Part shown: positions 1 to 7,778 of the stretch, in pieces
Numbering within the stretch: position 1 is the first letter of the stretch
How the letters are laid out: every line of letters begins with the position of its first letter
Assembly: GCA_004558595.1 (NCBI GenBank)
Contig: SFCN01000023.1
Location: forward strand, 1 to 25,219
Direction: 5' to 3'
Length of the DNA stretch: 25,219 nt
Origin: Phascolarctobacterium sp.
GTDB taxonomy: Bacteria > Bacillota > Negativicutes > Acidaminococcales > Acidaminococcaceae
Translations under genes and position numbers: made by a program
The notes under the pieces: model-generated
Databases searched by the model: none
What the model was told of the DNA's origin: nothing
Seen by the model: only the letters and a program-made list of their open reading frames with translations

Positions 1-23
1 GTTAGGATTGATAGCTAGAAAAA

Positions 24-1028
24 TTATTTAATTACGCCAATTTCCTTATAGTATTTGGCAGCGCCCGGATGCAGGGGCAGATTAGCGATATCCTTTACTG
101 CGTCAGCAGGCTTCAGACCCTTCAGGTTCTTTTGAGCCTTGCCCAGCTCATCGATATGCTCCCAGAAGGATTTAGTCAGCTTGTAAACGGTGTCCTCGTC
201 CAAATCATGACGGCAGAACATAACCATTTTAATAGCGGAGGTTTGAATGTCCTTATCTTGGTTCGGGTAAGTCTTGGCAGGAATGGTATATTTCGCATAC
301 CAAGGATATTTAGCTTGCAGAGCGGCGATGGTCTTGTCATCAATCTCTACCAGATGGCTGCCGGAGGTCAAGGCTTGGGAAACTGCAGCAGCGGGAGCGC
401 CGGACATAATCCATGCGCCATCCAGAGTACCGTTTTGCAGCATATCAGCAGCAGGACCAAAGGCGATCAATTCGGTCTTGATGTCTTGAGGGAACTTCAT
501 ACCAACAGTGGTGAAGTGGTTTTGGCATTCGTTGTAAACGGAGGAACCAGCAGCAGCGACAGCGAAGTGTTTGCCCTTGATGTCAGCCAAGGTTTTGATA
601 CCGGATTTGTTGGTAGCGACTACTTGGTTGGGGTTCATATAAAGACCACCGATAACCTTCAAATCCTTATAAGCGTGGCCCTTAAAGCTATCGGTGCCAT
701 TCAAGCATTGCAGTACGTTGGAGCTAATAGCGATGGAAACCTGAGCCTCGTTGTTGGAAACCATGTTCAGGTTAGCGATGCCACCTGCGGAAGCTTGGCT
801 AGCAGCTTGCACGCCGGGCACGTTTTTGGTCCAGTTGTTGGTGATAGCTGCGCCAACAGCATAAAGCGCGCCAGAAGCACCTGCGGTGGGGAAATTAATT
901 TTGACGATTTTGGCAGGAGCCTTAGCAGCTTCCTTTTTCTCGCCGCCGCAGCCAGCGACTACGCCAGCAAGCATAGTAACAGCCAATGCTGCGCAAGCAA
1001 GACGTTTCAGTGTGGAAAATGTTTTCAT
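24..1028 (-). CDS. TAXI family TRAP transporter solute-binding lipoprotein
   Basis: Extracytoplasmic receptor of a tripartite ATP-independent periplasmic (TRAP) transporter, delivering a small (typically carboxylate) solute to the fused permease encoded just upstream. I start it at ATG 1028 (334 aa), 13 codons inside the longest frame, because a GGGAGAGG Shine-Dalgarno lies just upstream and the product then begins with a classic lipoprotein signal: positively charged start (MKTFSTLKR), hydrophobic stretch and lipobox V-A-G-C with Cys27 as the lipidation site. The mature part fits the TAXI family, with glycine/alanine-rich TAGASGALYAVGAAI at the ligand-site strand, then a KTLADIKGKHFAVAAAGSS segment. 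Length is normal for TAXI receptors (about 320-340 aa). The solute cannot be told from sequence. No downstream terminator is visible in the 23 bases left in the window. Confidence 0.93.
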   Translation of the reverse strand: MKTFSTLKRLACAALAVTMLAGVVAGCGGEKKEAAKAPAKIVKINFPTAGASGALYAVGAAITNNWTKNVPGVQAASQASAGGIANLNMVSNNEAQVSIAISSNVLQCLNGTDSFKGHAYKDLKVIGGLYMNPNQVVATNKSGIKTLADIKGKHFAVAAAGSSVYNECQNHFTTVGMKFPQDIKTELIAFGPAADMLQNGTLDGAWIMSGAPAAAVSQALTSGSHLVEIDDKTIAALQAKYPWYAKYTIPAKTYPNQDKDIQTSAIKMVMFCRHDLDEDTVYKLTKSFWEHIDELGKAQKNLKGLKPADAVKDIANLPLHPGAAKYYKEIGVIK

Positions 1029-1065
1029 GTTTTTCCTCTCCCTTATAATAATATTTTTTTTAATC

Positions 1066-1087
1066 ACTGCTTTACTATAAAAGCAGT
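1066..1087 (-). promoter_or_regulatory. Intercistronic stem-loop between TRAP permease and receptor genes
   Basis: A perfect 8-bp inverted repeat (ACTGCTTT at 1066-1073, AAAGCAGT at 1080-1087) with a 6-nt loop sits in the AT-rich 117-nt gap between the permease stop and the receptor start. It is followed by A-rich rather than U-rich RNA in the direction of transcription, so it does not look like a terminator. It could stabilise the upstream transcript end or adjust the permease:receptor ratio; that role is inference. Confidence 0.4.
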
Positions 1088-1145
1088 TTAATAATAATCT
1101 CTAAATCATAATATACAGCTTACTACCATTTGTGAACTTGTTGAC

Positions 1146-3095
1146 CTATTTCTTCATCCACTGCCAAGCTATTAATGCTACAAAAACTGCAATACCGATG
1201 GCATCGGTCATATAGCCCGGATAGAGCAGCAGTGGCGCTAAGGCGATGAGTACCACACGCTCCAACAGATTACAGCGACGCAACAGCCAGCCCTCAAGTC
1301 CAGCGACTAAACCTGCCGTACCTAAAAGTGCTGTAAATACGGCCCACAGGGTAGCCACACTGGTCGCATGAGGATCCACTCCAACCAAAAGCACCGGATT
1401 ATCCAAAAAGAAGAAAGGAATAATAAAGCCGATAATGCCTAAGCGCATGGCCCATAGTCCCGTCTTAGTCTGATCCGAGCCTGCAATACCGCTGGCCACA
1501 TAAGCACTGATAGCTACCGGCGGCGTAATATTGGACAAGCATGCGTAAATCAGGCAGAACAGATGGCTAGTCAAGGGCAAGGTTCCCGCGTCAATAAGCA
1601 CCGGCACTGCCACCGCTTGCACGATTACATAAGCCGCTACACCTGGCACACCCATACCCAAAATCGTGGACATAATCATGACAAAGAAGCCAGTGAGATA
1701 AATATTATTATTATCAACGACGTTCAAGATCAAATAACCCATATTCAAGCCCATGCTGGTCAAGGTTACCGTGCCAATGATAACACCGATAATAACGCAG
1801 CACACGCCTACAGAAATAGCGCCCTTAGCGCCCTCCACCGTAGCATCAAGAATAATCTTAGGCGTCATACGGGTTTCCTTACGTAACCAGCTAGCGGCTA
1901 TGGTACCGAAAATGGAAATAACTGCCGCATATAGGGGAGTGTAACCAGCGAACATCAAGCCAATGAGCATCACCAAGGGAATCACCAAATGGCCCTGCTC
2001 CTTCAGCACCTTCATAGCGTTGGGAATGTTTTCCTTGGACAGACCCGACAAGCCCAAGCGCATAGCTTCAAAATGTACTGCCAACAGAAGTCCCACATAG
2101 TATAGCAGAGCAGGCACAATGGAAGCCAGCATAACCTTGGTATAGCTCAGTCCCAAAAACTCCGCCATAACGAAGCCCACCGCGCCCATAATGGGCGGGC
2201 AGAACTGACCACCTGTGGAGGCTACTGCTTCTACCGCGCCGGCAAATTCCTTTTTATAGCCGGTTTGCTTCATCAAGGGAATCGTAATTGTGCCCGTAGT
2301 AGCTACGTTAGCCACGGCAGAGCCGTTAATCATACCCATCAGACCAGAGGCCAATACTGCTACCTTGGCCGGACCACCAGGAGTCTGACCCACCAGAGTC
2401 AAGGAAAAATCATTGATAAACTTAGAAAAACCGCTGTATTTCAAATACGCGCCAAATAATACGAAAAGGAAAATATAGGTTGCCGAAACACCGATACCGG
2501 TACCTAAAACGCCCTGCGTACCCCAGAACTGGGTAATCAAAACACGCTTTAGAGTAAAGCCATTGTGACCCAAATAGCCCGGTAGATATTCGCCAAACCA
2601 GTTATAGCCTAAAAAAAGCAAGGCTAACACTGCCAAATTGCCGGAAGCGCGACGAGCCGCTTCGAACACTACTAACAAAGCCGCACCAGCGATAATAACC
2701 TCATGGGTATCAATGCGTCCGCCCGTCATAGCAATACGCTCGTAATTCAAAATCAAATAGCCAAAGCTACCCACACCCAGGATAATTAAAGCTATATCCC
2801 AAAGCGGCGGCAGTTTGCGTACTCTTTTTTCCTTCTTAAAGGTTGGGAAGAGCAAAAAAGTGAACAGCAGCAAGAATATGCAGTGCATAGCACGCAAATT
2901 GATAGCGCTAATCACACCAATTGTAGTGAAATATACCTGAAAGCCAGCCCATACGCAGAGCAAAATCACAATTAATTTGGCTAAGGGACCCTGATAAGTA
3001 CGCATGCGCGCTTCTGATTCCTTTTCCTCTAGCAGCTGTTGAGCCTTCTTATCCAATTCTGCTTGGGTTGCTTTATCTATTTTATTTTCATCCAT
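1146..3095 (-). CDS. TRAP transporter fused permease (DctQM, 4TM/12TM type)
   Basis: Membrane component of a TRAP transporter in which the small DctQ-like and large DctM-like subunits are fused in one 649-residue chain, as is usual for TAXI systems. It uses an ion gradient rather than ATP to import the solute captured by the receptor encoded 117 nt downstream. The sequence opens with a charged helical segment (residues 1-35, Lys/Glu-rich), then about four hydrophobic helices, then a long DctM-type region. Typical conserved stretches include GLMGMINGSAVANVATTG, TGGQFCPPIMGAVGF, GMGVPGVAAYVIV and NITPPVAISAYVASGIAG. The start at ATG 3095 has an AGGAGAG Shine-Dalgarno 7-8 nt upstream, and a near-consensus promoter lies 52 nt before it. 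The gene begins a two-gene operon. Confidence 0.95.
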   Translation of the reverse strand: MDENKIDKATQAELDKKAQQLLEEKESEARMRTYQGPLAKLIVILLCVWAGFQVYFTTIGVISAINLRAMHCIFLLLFTFLLFPTFKKEKRVRKLPPLWDIALIILGVGSFGYLILNYERIAMTGGRIDTHEVIIAGAALLVVFEAARRASGNLAVLALLFLGYNWFGEYLPGYLGHNGFTLKRVLITQFWGTQGVLGTGIGVSATYIFLFVLFGAYLKYSGFSKFINDFSLTLVGQTPGGPAKVAVLASGLMGMINGSAVANVATTGTITIPLMKQTGYKKEFAGAVEAVASTGGQFCPPIMGAVGFVMAEFLGLSYTKVMLASIVPALLYYVGLLLAVHFEAMRLGLSGLSKENIPNAMKVLKEQGHLVIPLVMLIGLMFAGYTPLYAAVISIFGTIAASWLRKETRMTPKIILDATVEGAKGAISVGVCCVIIGVIIGTVTLTSMGLNMGYLILNVVDNNNIYLTGFFVMIMSTILGMGVPGVAAYVIVQAVAVPVLIDAGTLPLTSHLFCLIYACLSNITPPVAISAYVASGIAGSDQTKTGLWAMRLGIIGFIIPFFFLDNPVLLVGVDPHATSVATLWAVFTALLGTAGLVAGLEGWLLRRCNLLERVVLIALAPLLLYPGYMTDAIGIAVFVALIAWQWMKK

Positions 3096-3146
3096 AAACT
3101 TCTCTCCTTGCTACCATGCTACAAAACGATCATATATTTATCACAT

Positions 3147-3175
3147 ATTATACACCTTTCTTAAACTCTTGGCAA
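3147..3175 (-). promoter_or_regulatory. Sigma70-type promoter of the TRAP transporter operon
   Basis: On the minus strand: -35 TTGCCA (complement of 3170-3175), 17-nt spacer, -10 TATAAT (complement of 3147-3152), 52 nt before the permease ATG. Five of six -35 bases and all -10 bases match consensus. The -35 box begins exactly where the U-tract of the upstream operon's terminator ends. Confidence 0.8.
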
Positions 3176-3220
3176 TAAAAAAGCTGTGCACATATTCCTT
3201 TTTAGAATTCATGCACAGAC
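3175..3220 (-). terminator. Intrinsic terminator of the hydantoinase-HDAC-rdgB-phosphoesterase operon
   Basis: Minus-strand hairpin: stem CTGTGCA/TGCACAG (3212-3218 with 3184-3190), with a further inner ATTC/GAAT pairing, followed by a run of six U. It begins about 35 nt after the phosphoesterase stop. The A-rich side makes it partly usable in both directions. Confidence 0.8.
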
Positions 3221-3252
3221 TTTTTAACTAAAGCGAGTAAACCACATTCACT

Positions 3253-3732
3253 TCACAGCTGGAAAAACTCCACCTCCGGTGTTTCTCCCTTCTGCAAAGT
3301 GAGCACAGCGAAGCTAGGTTTAGAGCCACCTCGAGGGCGGGACGGACTGCCTGGATTGATGAGCAACGTGTCACCATAATACTCGCATAAAGGCACATGG
3401 GTGTGCCCAAAAACAACGATATTCTGATCCAGCTCCTTAGCCCAATAGCCTAAATCCGCCTTTACATTCCATTGGATATACTTGTGACCATGGGTAAGCC
3501 ACAGCTTAAAGCCCTCTAAAACAAGAAACTCGTCCACCTTAGCTCCATTGGCCACAATATCACAATTACCACGCACAGAAACACTATCGATACCCGTCAG
3601 ATTATGCAAAAGATTGGCATCCTCCGCATGGTCACCCGTATGTAACCATAAATCCACCGGTGGCGTGATGCTCAGCAGCTTGCGCATAGCCTGCATACTG
3701 CCATGGGTATCGCCGGTAATACCAATTTTCAT
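3253..3732 (-). CDS. YfcE/MJ0936-family metallophosphoesterase
   Basis: Small (159 aa) calcineurin-like phosphodiesterase. All dimetal-site motifs are visible in order: GDTHG (Asp8, His10), GDH (Asp34), RGNCD (Asn56), THGH (His81, His83) and GHTH (His110, His112). Members of this family hydrolyse phosphodiesters in vitro; the cellular substrate here is unknown. The ATG at 3732 overlaps the rdgB stop by 4 nt (ATGA), indicating translational coupling. An RdgB-phosphoesterase pair like this is a recurring arrangement in Bacillota (for example ysnA-ysnB in Bacillus subtilis). It is the last gene of its operon, with an intrinsic terminator directly after it. Confidence 0.92.
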   Translation of the reverse strand: MKIGITGDTHGSMQAMRKLLSITPPVDLWLHTGDHAEDANLLHNLTGIDSVSVRGNCDIVANGAKVDEFLVLEGFKLWLTHGHKYIQWNVKADLGYWAKELDQNIVVFGHTHVPLCEYYGDTLLINPGSPSRPRGGSKPSFAVLTLQKGETPEVEFFQL

Positions 3733-4322
3733 TTTTTCTTGCTCCAGATAGCCACCAATTTGCGAATAGCCTTGCCACGGTGGCTAATTTTATTCTTCTC
3801 CTGCATGGAGGCCTCACCCATGCCCTTATGCAGCTCCGTCGACCAAAACAGCGGGTCATAACCAAAGCCTAACTCGCCTAAAGGCTTGTGCAAAAGCATA
3901 CCATCACAGATGCCATCCACTTCATGGAGCACCTTACCATCGGGCTGAGCCACGCATAATGCGCAACGGAAACGACAGGTACGCTTTACCTGAAACTTCA
4001 TATTCATCAACAGCAGGTTATTATTATCCTCATCCGTAGCTTTTTCTCCAGCATAACGGGCACTGCGCACACCCGGTGCACCGTCCAAAGCCTGCACCTC
4101 TAGACCGCTATCATCGGCAATGCAGGCCTTGCCCAGCTTCTTGGCATAATAGGTAGCCTTCAGTCGAGCATTAGCGGCAAAGGTCCGACCATTTTCCACC
4201 GGCTCTTCGATGTGTTCAAAATCTGCCAAATACTTGATTTCAATGGGCAAATCCTTCATCAGGGTTTTAAATTCCTCCACCTTGCCCTGATTATGGGTAG
4301 CGACAACTAATTCCTTTAACAT
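3729..4322 (-). CDS. rdgB: XTP/dITP diphosphatase (non-canonical purine NTP pyrophosphatase)
   Basis: House-cleaning enzyme that hydrolyses dITP, XTP and ITP to monophosphates plus pyrophosphate, keeping deaminated purines out of DNA and RNA. The 197-residue product carries the Ham1/RdgB signatures: ATHNQGKVEEF at the N-terminus (nucleotide and phosphate contacts), DDSGLEVQALDGAPGVRSAR in the middle (metal-binding and catalytic acidic residues), GFGYDPLF and a C-terminal KISHRGKA. Length is typical. Start ATG 4322 has a GAGG Shine-Dalgarno 8 nt upstream. It follows the deacetylase-like gene by 19 nt and overlaps the phosphoesterase gene by 4 nt. Confidence 0.95.
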   Translation of the reverse strand: MLKELVVATHNQGKVEEFKTLMKDLPIEIKYLADFEHIEEPVENGRTFAANARLKATYYAKKLGKACIADDSGLEVQALDGAPGVRSARYAGEKATDEDNNNLLLMNMKFQVKRTCRFRCALCVAQPDGKVLHEVDGICDGMLLHKPLGELGFGYDPLFWSTELHKGMGEASMQEKNKISHRGKAIRKLVAIWSKKK

Positions 4323-4341
4323 GTAAAAATCCTCATTTCGA

Positions 4342-5667
4342 TTAAATATTTTCGATATCTCCCGTAGCTATGTCCTGCACCAGCACATATTGCCATTTAT
4401 GGGCCTTCTTTTCCCGCAAGGCCTCATCATAGGCCTTGTCACGGCAATGGGGACATACTCCCCTAGGCAAGCATACAACAAAGGCACTCTGGTCTCCAAA
4501 GCGAGTACCCTCTGCCGCTGTTTGGATAGTGAAATAACCACCACAGGCGTGATAGCCGCAGTAGCGCAGTGTTTCCACCTGCTCCTCCCGAATACCTTCT
4601 TCATCGTAATAAATATGCTTACGACGCTGCCATACACCATTGCATTTGGCCAATAGACGCTGCTGCATTTCCTCACGCTTGAAATAGATTTCGCCGGACT
4701 GCTGAATGAGTTGATCCACTCTTTGGTTGCAGCGCGGGTCCTGACGACGTAATAGGCTCATATCAGGCTCCACTACTTTACTATAGTCCATCCCTGCCAT
4801 GGCCAAAATAATACCAGTATTTACGTAAGGTAAGGCACTTTCAATAGAATAGCCACCTTCCAAAACAGCGATATCCGCCTTTAGCTTATCAGCCAAGCGA
4901 GCATAGCCAGCAGCGGTGACCTGCATAGAGGCCAAGGGATCGCTAAAATGATTATCCTGACCAGCGCTATTAATGATAAGCTCTGGCTGAAAATCCTCTA
5001 GGATGTGGCTGATAAGACCATCATAGAGACGATGCAGTCCCTCGTCCCCTGTTCCCGGTAGTAAAGGCAAATTAATATTGGTGCCCCAAGCGGCAGGACT
5101 ACCTGCTTCCTCAGGAAATCCCGTACCTGGATAGAGGGTACGACCATCCTGATGGAAGGAAATATAGAGAGTATCGGGGTCGTGATAGAAAACATCCTGG
5201 GAGCCATCACCGTGATGCACATCCGTATCCACTACAGCTATTTTGCGAATGCCATACTTGCTCCTTAAATATTCTACCATTATTGCTTCAATATTAACAG
5301 TACAAAATCCACGAATTCCATGCACAATACGCATAGCATGGTGTCCAGGTGGGCGCACTAAAGCAAAAGCACGCTTCACCTCGCTCTTCATCACTGCATC
5401 CGCAGCTACCAAACATCCTCCAGCAGAGGTTAAATGAGCGGGAGTTATTACCCGGGAAATAGCCGGCACGCCTACATGAGCTCTTTGTAAATCGTTAATT
5501 TCCGCAAGACGAGGCCGATACTCACGAATTTCCTCGCAATCGAACAAGCCTTCCTCTTCCAGTTGATCCCGTGTGTAAAGCAGGCGCTCCTGACGCTCAG
5601 GATGTCCTGGTGAAATCATCCAGTCAAAGGCCGGGAAAAAGACTAAGCCTAAGGTATTTTTAGCCAT
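4342..5667 (-). CDS. Histone deacetylase family protein (class II-like) with Cys-rich C-terminal extension
   Basis: Arginase-fold zinc deacetylase related to bacterial HDAH, acetoin-utilisation proteins and acetylpolyamine amidohydrolases. Residues 1-300 form the catalytic domain with the full active-site set: RPPGHH (His109/His110), DTDVHHGDGSQ (zinc ligands Asp149, His151), SAGQDNH (third zinc ligand Asp238) and EGGYS (Tyr273). It should therefore be active on an acetyl-lysine or acetyl-amine substrate, not identified. Residues from about 305 to 441 lie outside the usual domain and hold Cys370, Cys375, Cys399 and a CPHC pair (405/408) with His373, suggesting a metal site. Start ATG 5667 shares one base with the upstream hydantoinase-like stop (TGATG), with AAGGAGG about 11 nt before it, so the two are probably translationally coupled. 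Confidence 0.9.
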   Translation of the reverse strand: MAKNTLGLVFFPAFDWMISPGHPERQERLLYTRDQLEEEGLFDCEEIREYRPRLAEINDLQRAHVGVPAISRVITPAHLTSAGGCLVAADAVMKSEVKRAFALVRPPGHHAMRIVHGIRGFCTVNIEAIMVEYLRSKYGIRKIAVVDTDVHHGDGSQDVFYHDPDTLYISFHQDGRTLYPGTGFPEEAGSPAAWGTNINLPLLPGTGDEGLHRLYDGLISHILEDFQPELIINSAGQDNHFSDPLASMQVTAAGYARLADKLKADIAVLEGGYSIESALPYVNTGIILAMAGMDYSKVVEPDMSLLRRQDPRCNQRVDQLIQQSGEIYFKREEMQQRLLAKCNGVWQRRKHIYYDEEGIREEQVETLRYCGYHACGGYFTIQTAAEGTRFGDQSAFVVCLPRGVCPHCRDKAYDEALREKKAHKWQYVLVQDIATGDIENI

Positions 5668-7349
5668 CAGAAGTCCACCTCCTTACCCTGTACTTTCTGT
5701 AAAATGCCCGGCTTTAGCTGCATACGCAGATTAAATATATCGCCAGTATCGTAATATCCATGGACTGTATGGAAATGCTCATAGCTGATGAGCTCCGTTT
5801 CTTGGTCCGGCAGCTGCCATTGGGCGGTCTGCTCCCGTAGCCATGTGGCCAAAATATTTTCGGCCATGGCCTTGCTGAAGCGGCTCGGTAATTTCTCTCT
5901 CCGTCCGCTCTCAGGAATAATGTAATAGCCATCCGTCGTGTCCGCTCGCAGTCCCGCGCTCAGCGTGGGGCGCGCCACAGCGGCGCCCACAGCGTTAGCT
6001 ACCATAGCTCCCAAGGGAATATCCACAGGCAGCTTCATAACCTCGCCCAAAGCCTTGATCAGGCCGGGCGCGCCACCTCCCACGCCTATGAGCTGTGCGG
6101 GCACGAATTCTGTGCCCTTAATCACATCGTCCACCGTATAAACTGGCTGCTTAGCCCACTCTGTGAGCATCTCGTTAATCGTTGCCTGAATGGCCGCGCA
6201 GGCGCTAGCGATAATTTTCTGTGCTTCGGAGTAAGGCTCACCGCCAAGGGCTGCTAAGGCAGCCTTGGCTCGAGCCGTGTCTCCGAAGCTTACGTAGCCA
6301 GCCACGATGAGAGCATCGCTCAGCGTAGCCACGCTGCCGCCAACGGCGGCAGCTGGTCCCTCTCGCTCGGGCCCCACCTGATAGCTGCCGTCCGGCAGCT
6401 TGTGGATGCGGCTATCACCGCCAATGCCGATGCTGCGCATGTGGAAGGAGCGTACCGCGGTGGGATAGCCGTTAATAACCGCGCCTCGTTTCGCCATCAA
6501 GGGCAGACCATGCTCCCAAAAGGCAATATCCGTGGTCGTTCCGCCCACGTCCAAGGAAATACTATTCACTAGAGGCGCGGCCAAGGCTTCAATGCCCAGC
6601 ACCGACGCCGCCGGGCCGGTAAACACTGCCTCCACCGGCTGCTGGATAGCAGCCTCTAAGGGCAGTGTGCCGCCGTCGGCCTTCAAAATATGCACCGGAG
6701 CCTTTATTCCCCGCTCCTCTAGAGCGCGAACAATGCGCTGACTAAACTTAGCGAATAACGTATACACCTGCGCCGCAAAATACGCAGAATTAGTGCGGCG
6801 TACAAAATTCAGCTCGCCTGAAAGCTCGCTGCCCAAAAATACCTTTTTATAGCCACATTTAGTAAGCTCGTGCTCTGCCTGATACTCTAAGCGAGGCTCA
6901 CGCACAGCGAACTTACCGCTCACAGCGCACACGCCACTACCCTTTTTATTCAAAAGATCCCGATGCTTCGTCCAATCAATCTGCGCTGTAATCTTGCCAC
7001 GATGGTCCACATAACCAGTCAAATAATAAGGTGTTACCGGCACATGTCCCTTAATATTCATGCCAGGGCCCGTAATAACCGCCAAAAAAACAGGATCCAG
7101 CTTGTTTTCAGTCAAAGCATTCGTCACAATCGTACTCGAAATAACTACACGCTCAATTTTACTTGCAGCAGCCTCAATCTGTGGCAGCACCGCATCCAGC
7201 GCAGCAAGTAAGCATTGCAGCACATCCTCGTGGGTAGTAGGCACCTTCGCCTGCGCCAATACCTGCGCCACACCCTTTGTAGCAGCATTCCCATTATCTA
7301 GAAGCACCGCATCCGTAAAGGTGCCGCCCACATCTATACCTAATAGCAT
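5667..7349 (-). CDS. Hydantoinase/oxoprolinase (HyuA-like) family protein
   Basis: Member of the HyuA/ATP-dependent 5-oxoprolinase superfamily of actin-like-fold ATPases that act on cyclic amides such as hydantoins and 5-oxoproline. I start it at ATG 7349 (560 aa), not 14 codons upstream, because AAGGAGG sits exactly 7 nt before it and the family's N-terminus is MLLGIDVGGTFTD. Visible motifs: GGTFTD phosphate loop (residues 8-13), SSTIVTNAL, a second phosphate-binding LDVGGTTTDIAF, IGIGGDS and a C-terminal LIGVGGGAPG. No HyuB-type partner subunit is present nearby, so this looks like a stand-alone HyuA-like protein whose substrate is unknown. It is the first gene of an operon with a deacetylase homologue, rdgB and a phosphoesterase. 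Confidence 0.88.
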   Translation of the reverse strand: MLLGIDVGGTFTDAVLLDNGNAATKGVAQVLAQAKVPTTHEDVLQCLLAALDAVLPQIEAAASKIERVVISSTIVTNALTENKLDPVFLAVITGPGMNIKGHVPVTPYYLTGYVDHRGKITAQIDWTKHRDLLNKKGSGVCAVSGKFAVREPRLEYQAEHELTKCGYKKVFLGSELSGELNFVRRTNSAYFAAQVYTLFAKFSQRIVRALEERGIKAPVHILKADGGTLPLEAAIQQPVEAVFTGPAASVLGIEALAAPLVNSISLDVGGTTTDIAFWEHGLPLMAKRGAVINGYPTAVRSFHMRSIGIGGDSRIHKLPDGSYQVGPEREGPAAAVGGSVATLSDALIVAGYVSFGDTARAKAALAALGGEPYSEAQKIIASACAAIQATINEMLTEWAKQPVYTVDDVIKGTEFVPAQLIGVGGGAPGLIKALGEVMKLPVDIPLGAMVANAVGAAVARPTLSAGLRADTTDGYYIIPESGRREKLPSRFSKAMAENILATWLREQTAQWQLPDQETELISYEHFHTVHGYYDTGDIFNLRMQLKPGILQKVQGKEVDF

Positions 7350-7457
7350 TCCTTTCCCTCCTTTACGAAAAACTACAAATCTATTACACATATTTGAAAT
7401 CGACTTAACGTTTATTTATTCCATAAGGAAGGGCCTTTCTCCTGCTTGCACGTAAAG

Positions 7458-7752
7458 TAAATTGCGGTTTGATGATATGATGAAAATTATGAAATTCGCA
7501 AGCGAAAAGCGTATACCTGGGAAGTGGCGGAGGCAAGAATGCGACTACAGCAGCAATTCGATGAATCATCTGATTACGATAGCAATGGACAGGCTCGCAT
7601 GTTCGCGAAGCGCCTCGTCACGCTTTCGGACGCTTTTCTCTTGACCGATTAAGCGCTCTATGTGAACATTGCATCAAGCATTCGCAGACCGGAGCCCTTC
7701 ACAGGTATACCTTTGAGCGATAACGTCTAACTAATTATCAAACCACAATATA
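7458..7752. repeat. Inverted-repeat-bounded element: MITE-like insertion or structured RNA
   Basis: The ends are 16-bp imperfect inverted repeats: ATTGCGGTTTGATGAT at 7461-7476 against 7734-7749, with 14 of 16 positions complementary. One of the two remaining positions becomes a G-U pair on either strand. Just outside each end is a TA dinucleotide (7458-7459 and 7751-7752), as expected after insertion at TA. Nested inside is a second inverted repeat (GTATACCTG at 7511-7519 with CAGGTATAC at 7702-7710), which extends through AAAG and GAAG flanks to about 18 bp with one mismatch and one bulge. Smaller palindromes lie between them (TTCGCGAA at 7602-7609, AGGC...GCCT at 7591-7615). I do not recognise the family; orientation is undetermined. 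Confidence 0.55.
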
Positions 7753-7778
7753 AAAAGAGGCAGCTTTCGCTGCCCCCC
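7750..7778 (-). terminator. Intrinsic terminator of gdhA
   Basis: Minus-strand hairpin GGCAGC-GAAA-GCTGCC (7774-7769 with 7764-7759), GNRA-type loop, followed by TCTTTTTATA. It begins 26 nt after the glutamate dehydrogenase stop codon. The inverted-repeat element starts right at the end of its U-tract. Confidence 0.85.

Noticed and set aside
69..1091. Long plus-strand open frame (340 codons) antisense to the TAXI receptor
   Set aside because: It is the mirror of a well-supported lipoprotein gene, matches no family I recognise and has no convincing ribosome-binding site. Codon bias of the real gene leaves the opposite frame open.
7350..7391. Upstream ATG at 7391 as the start of the hydantoinase-like gene
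   Set aside because: The AAGGAGG at 7357-7363 would lie inside the gene, and the family N-terminus begins at MLLGIDVGGTFTD.
7392..7460. A promoter for the hydantoinase operon on the minus strand
   Set aside because: Candidate -35/-10 pairs match consensus poorly (about half the bases), so I did not annotate one.
7461..7749. Known housekeeping RNA (RNase P RNA, tmRNA or 6S RNA) in the gdhA-hydantoinase gap
   Set aside because: None of the conserved core sequences I know for these RNAs is present, and no tRNA-like end was found, so I left it as an unidentified element.
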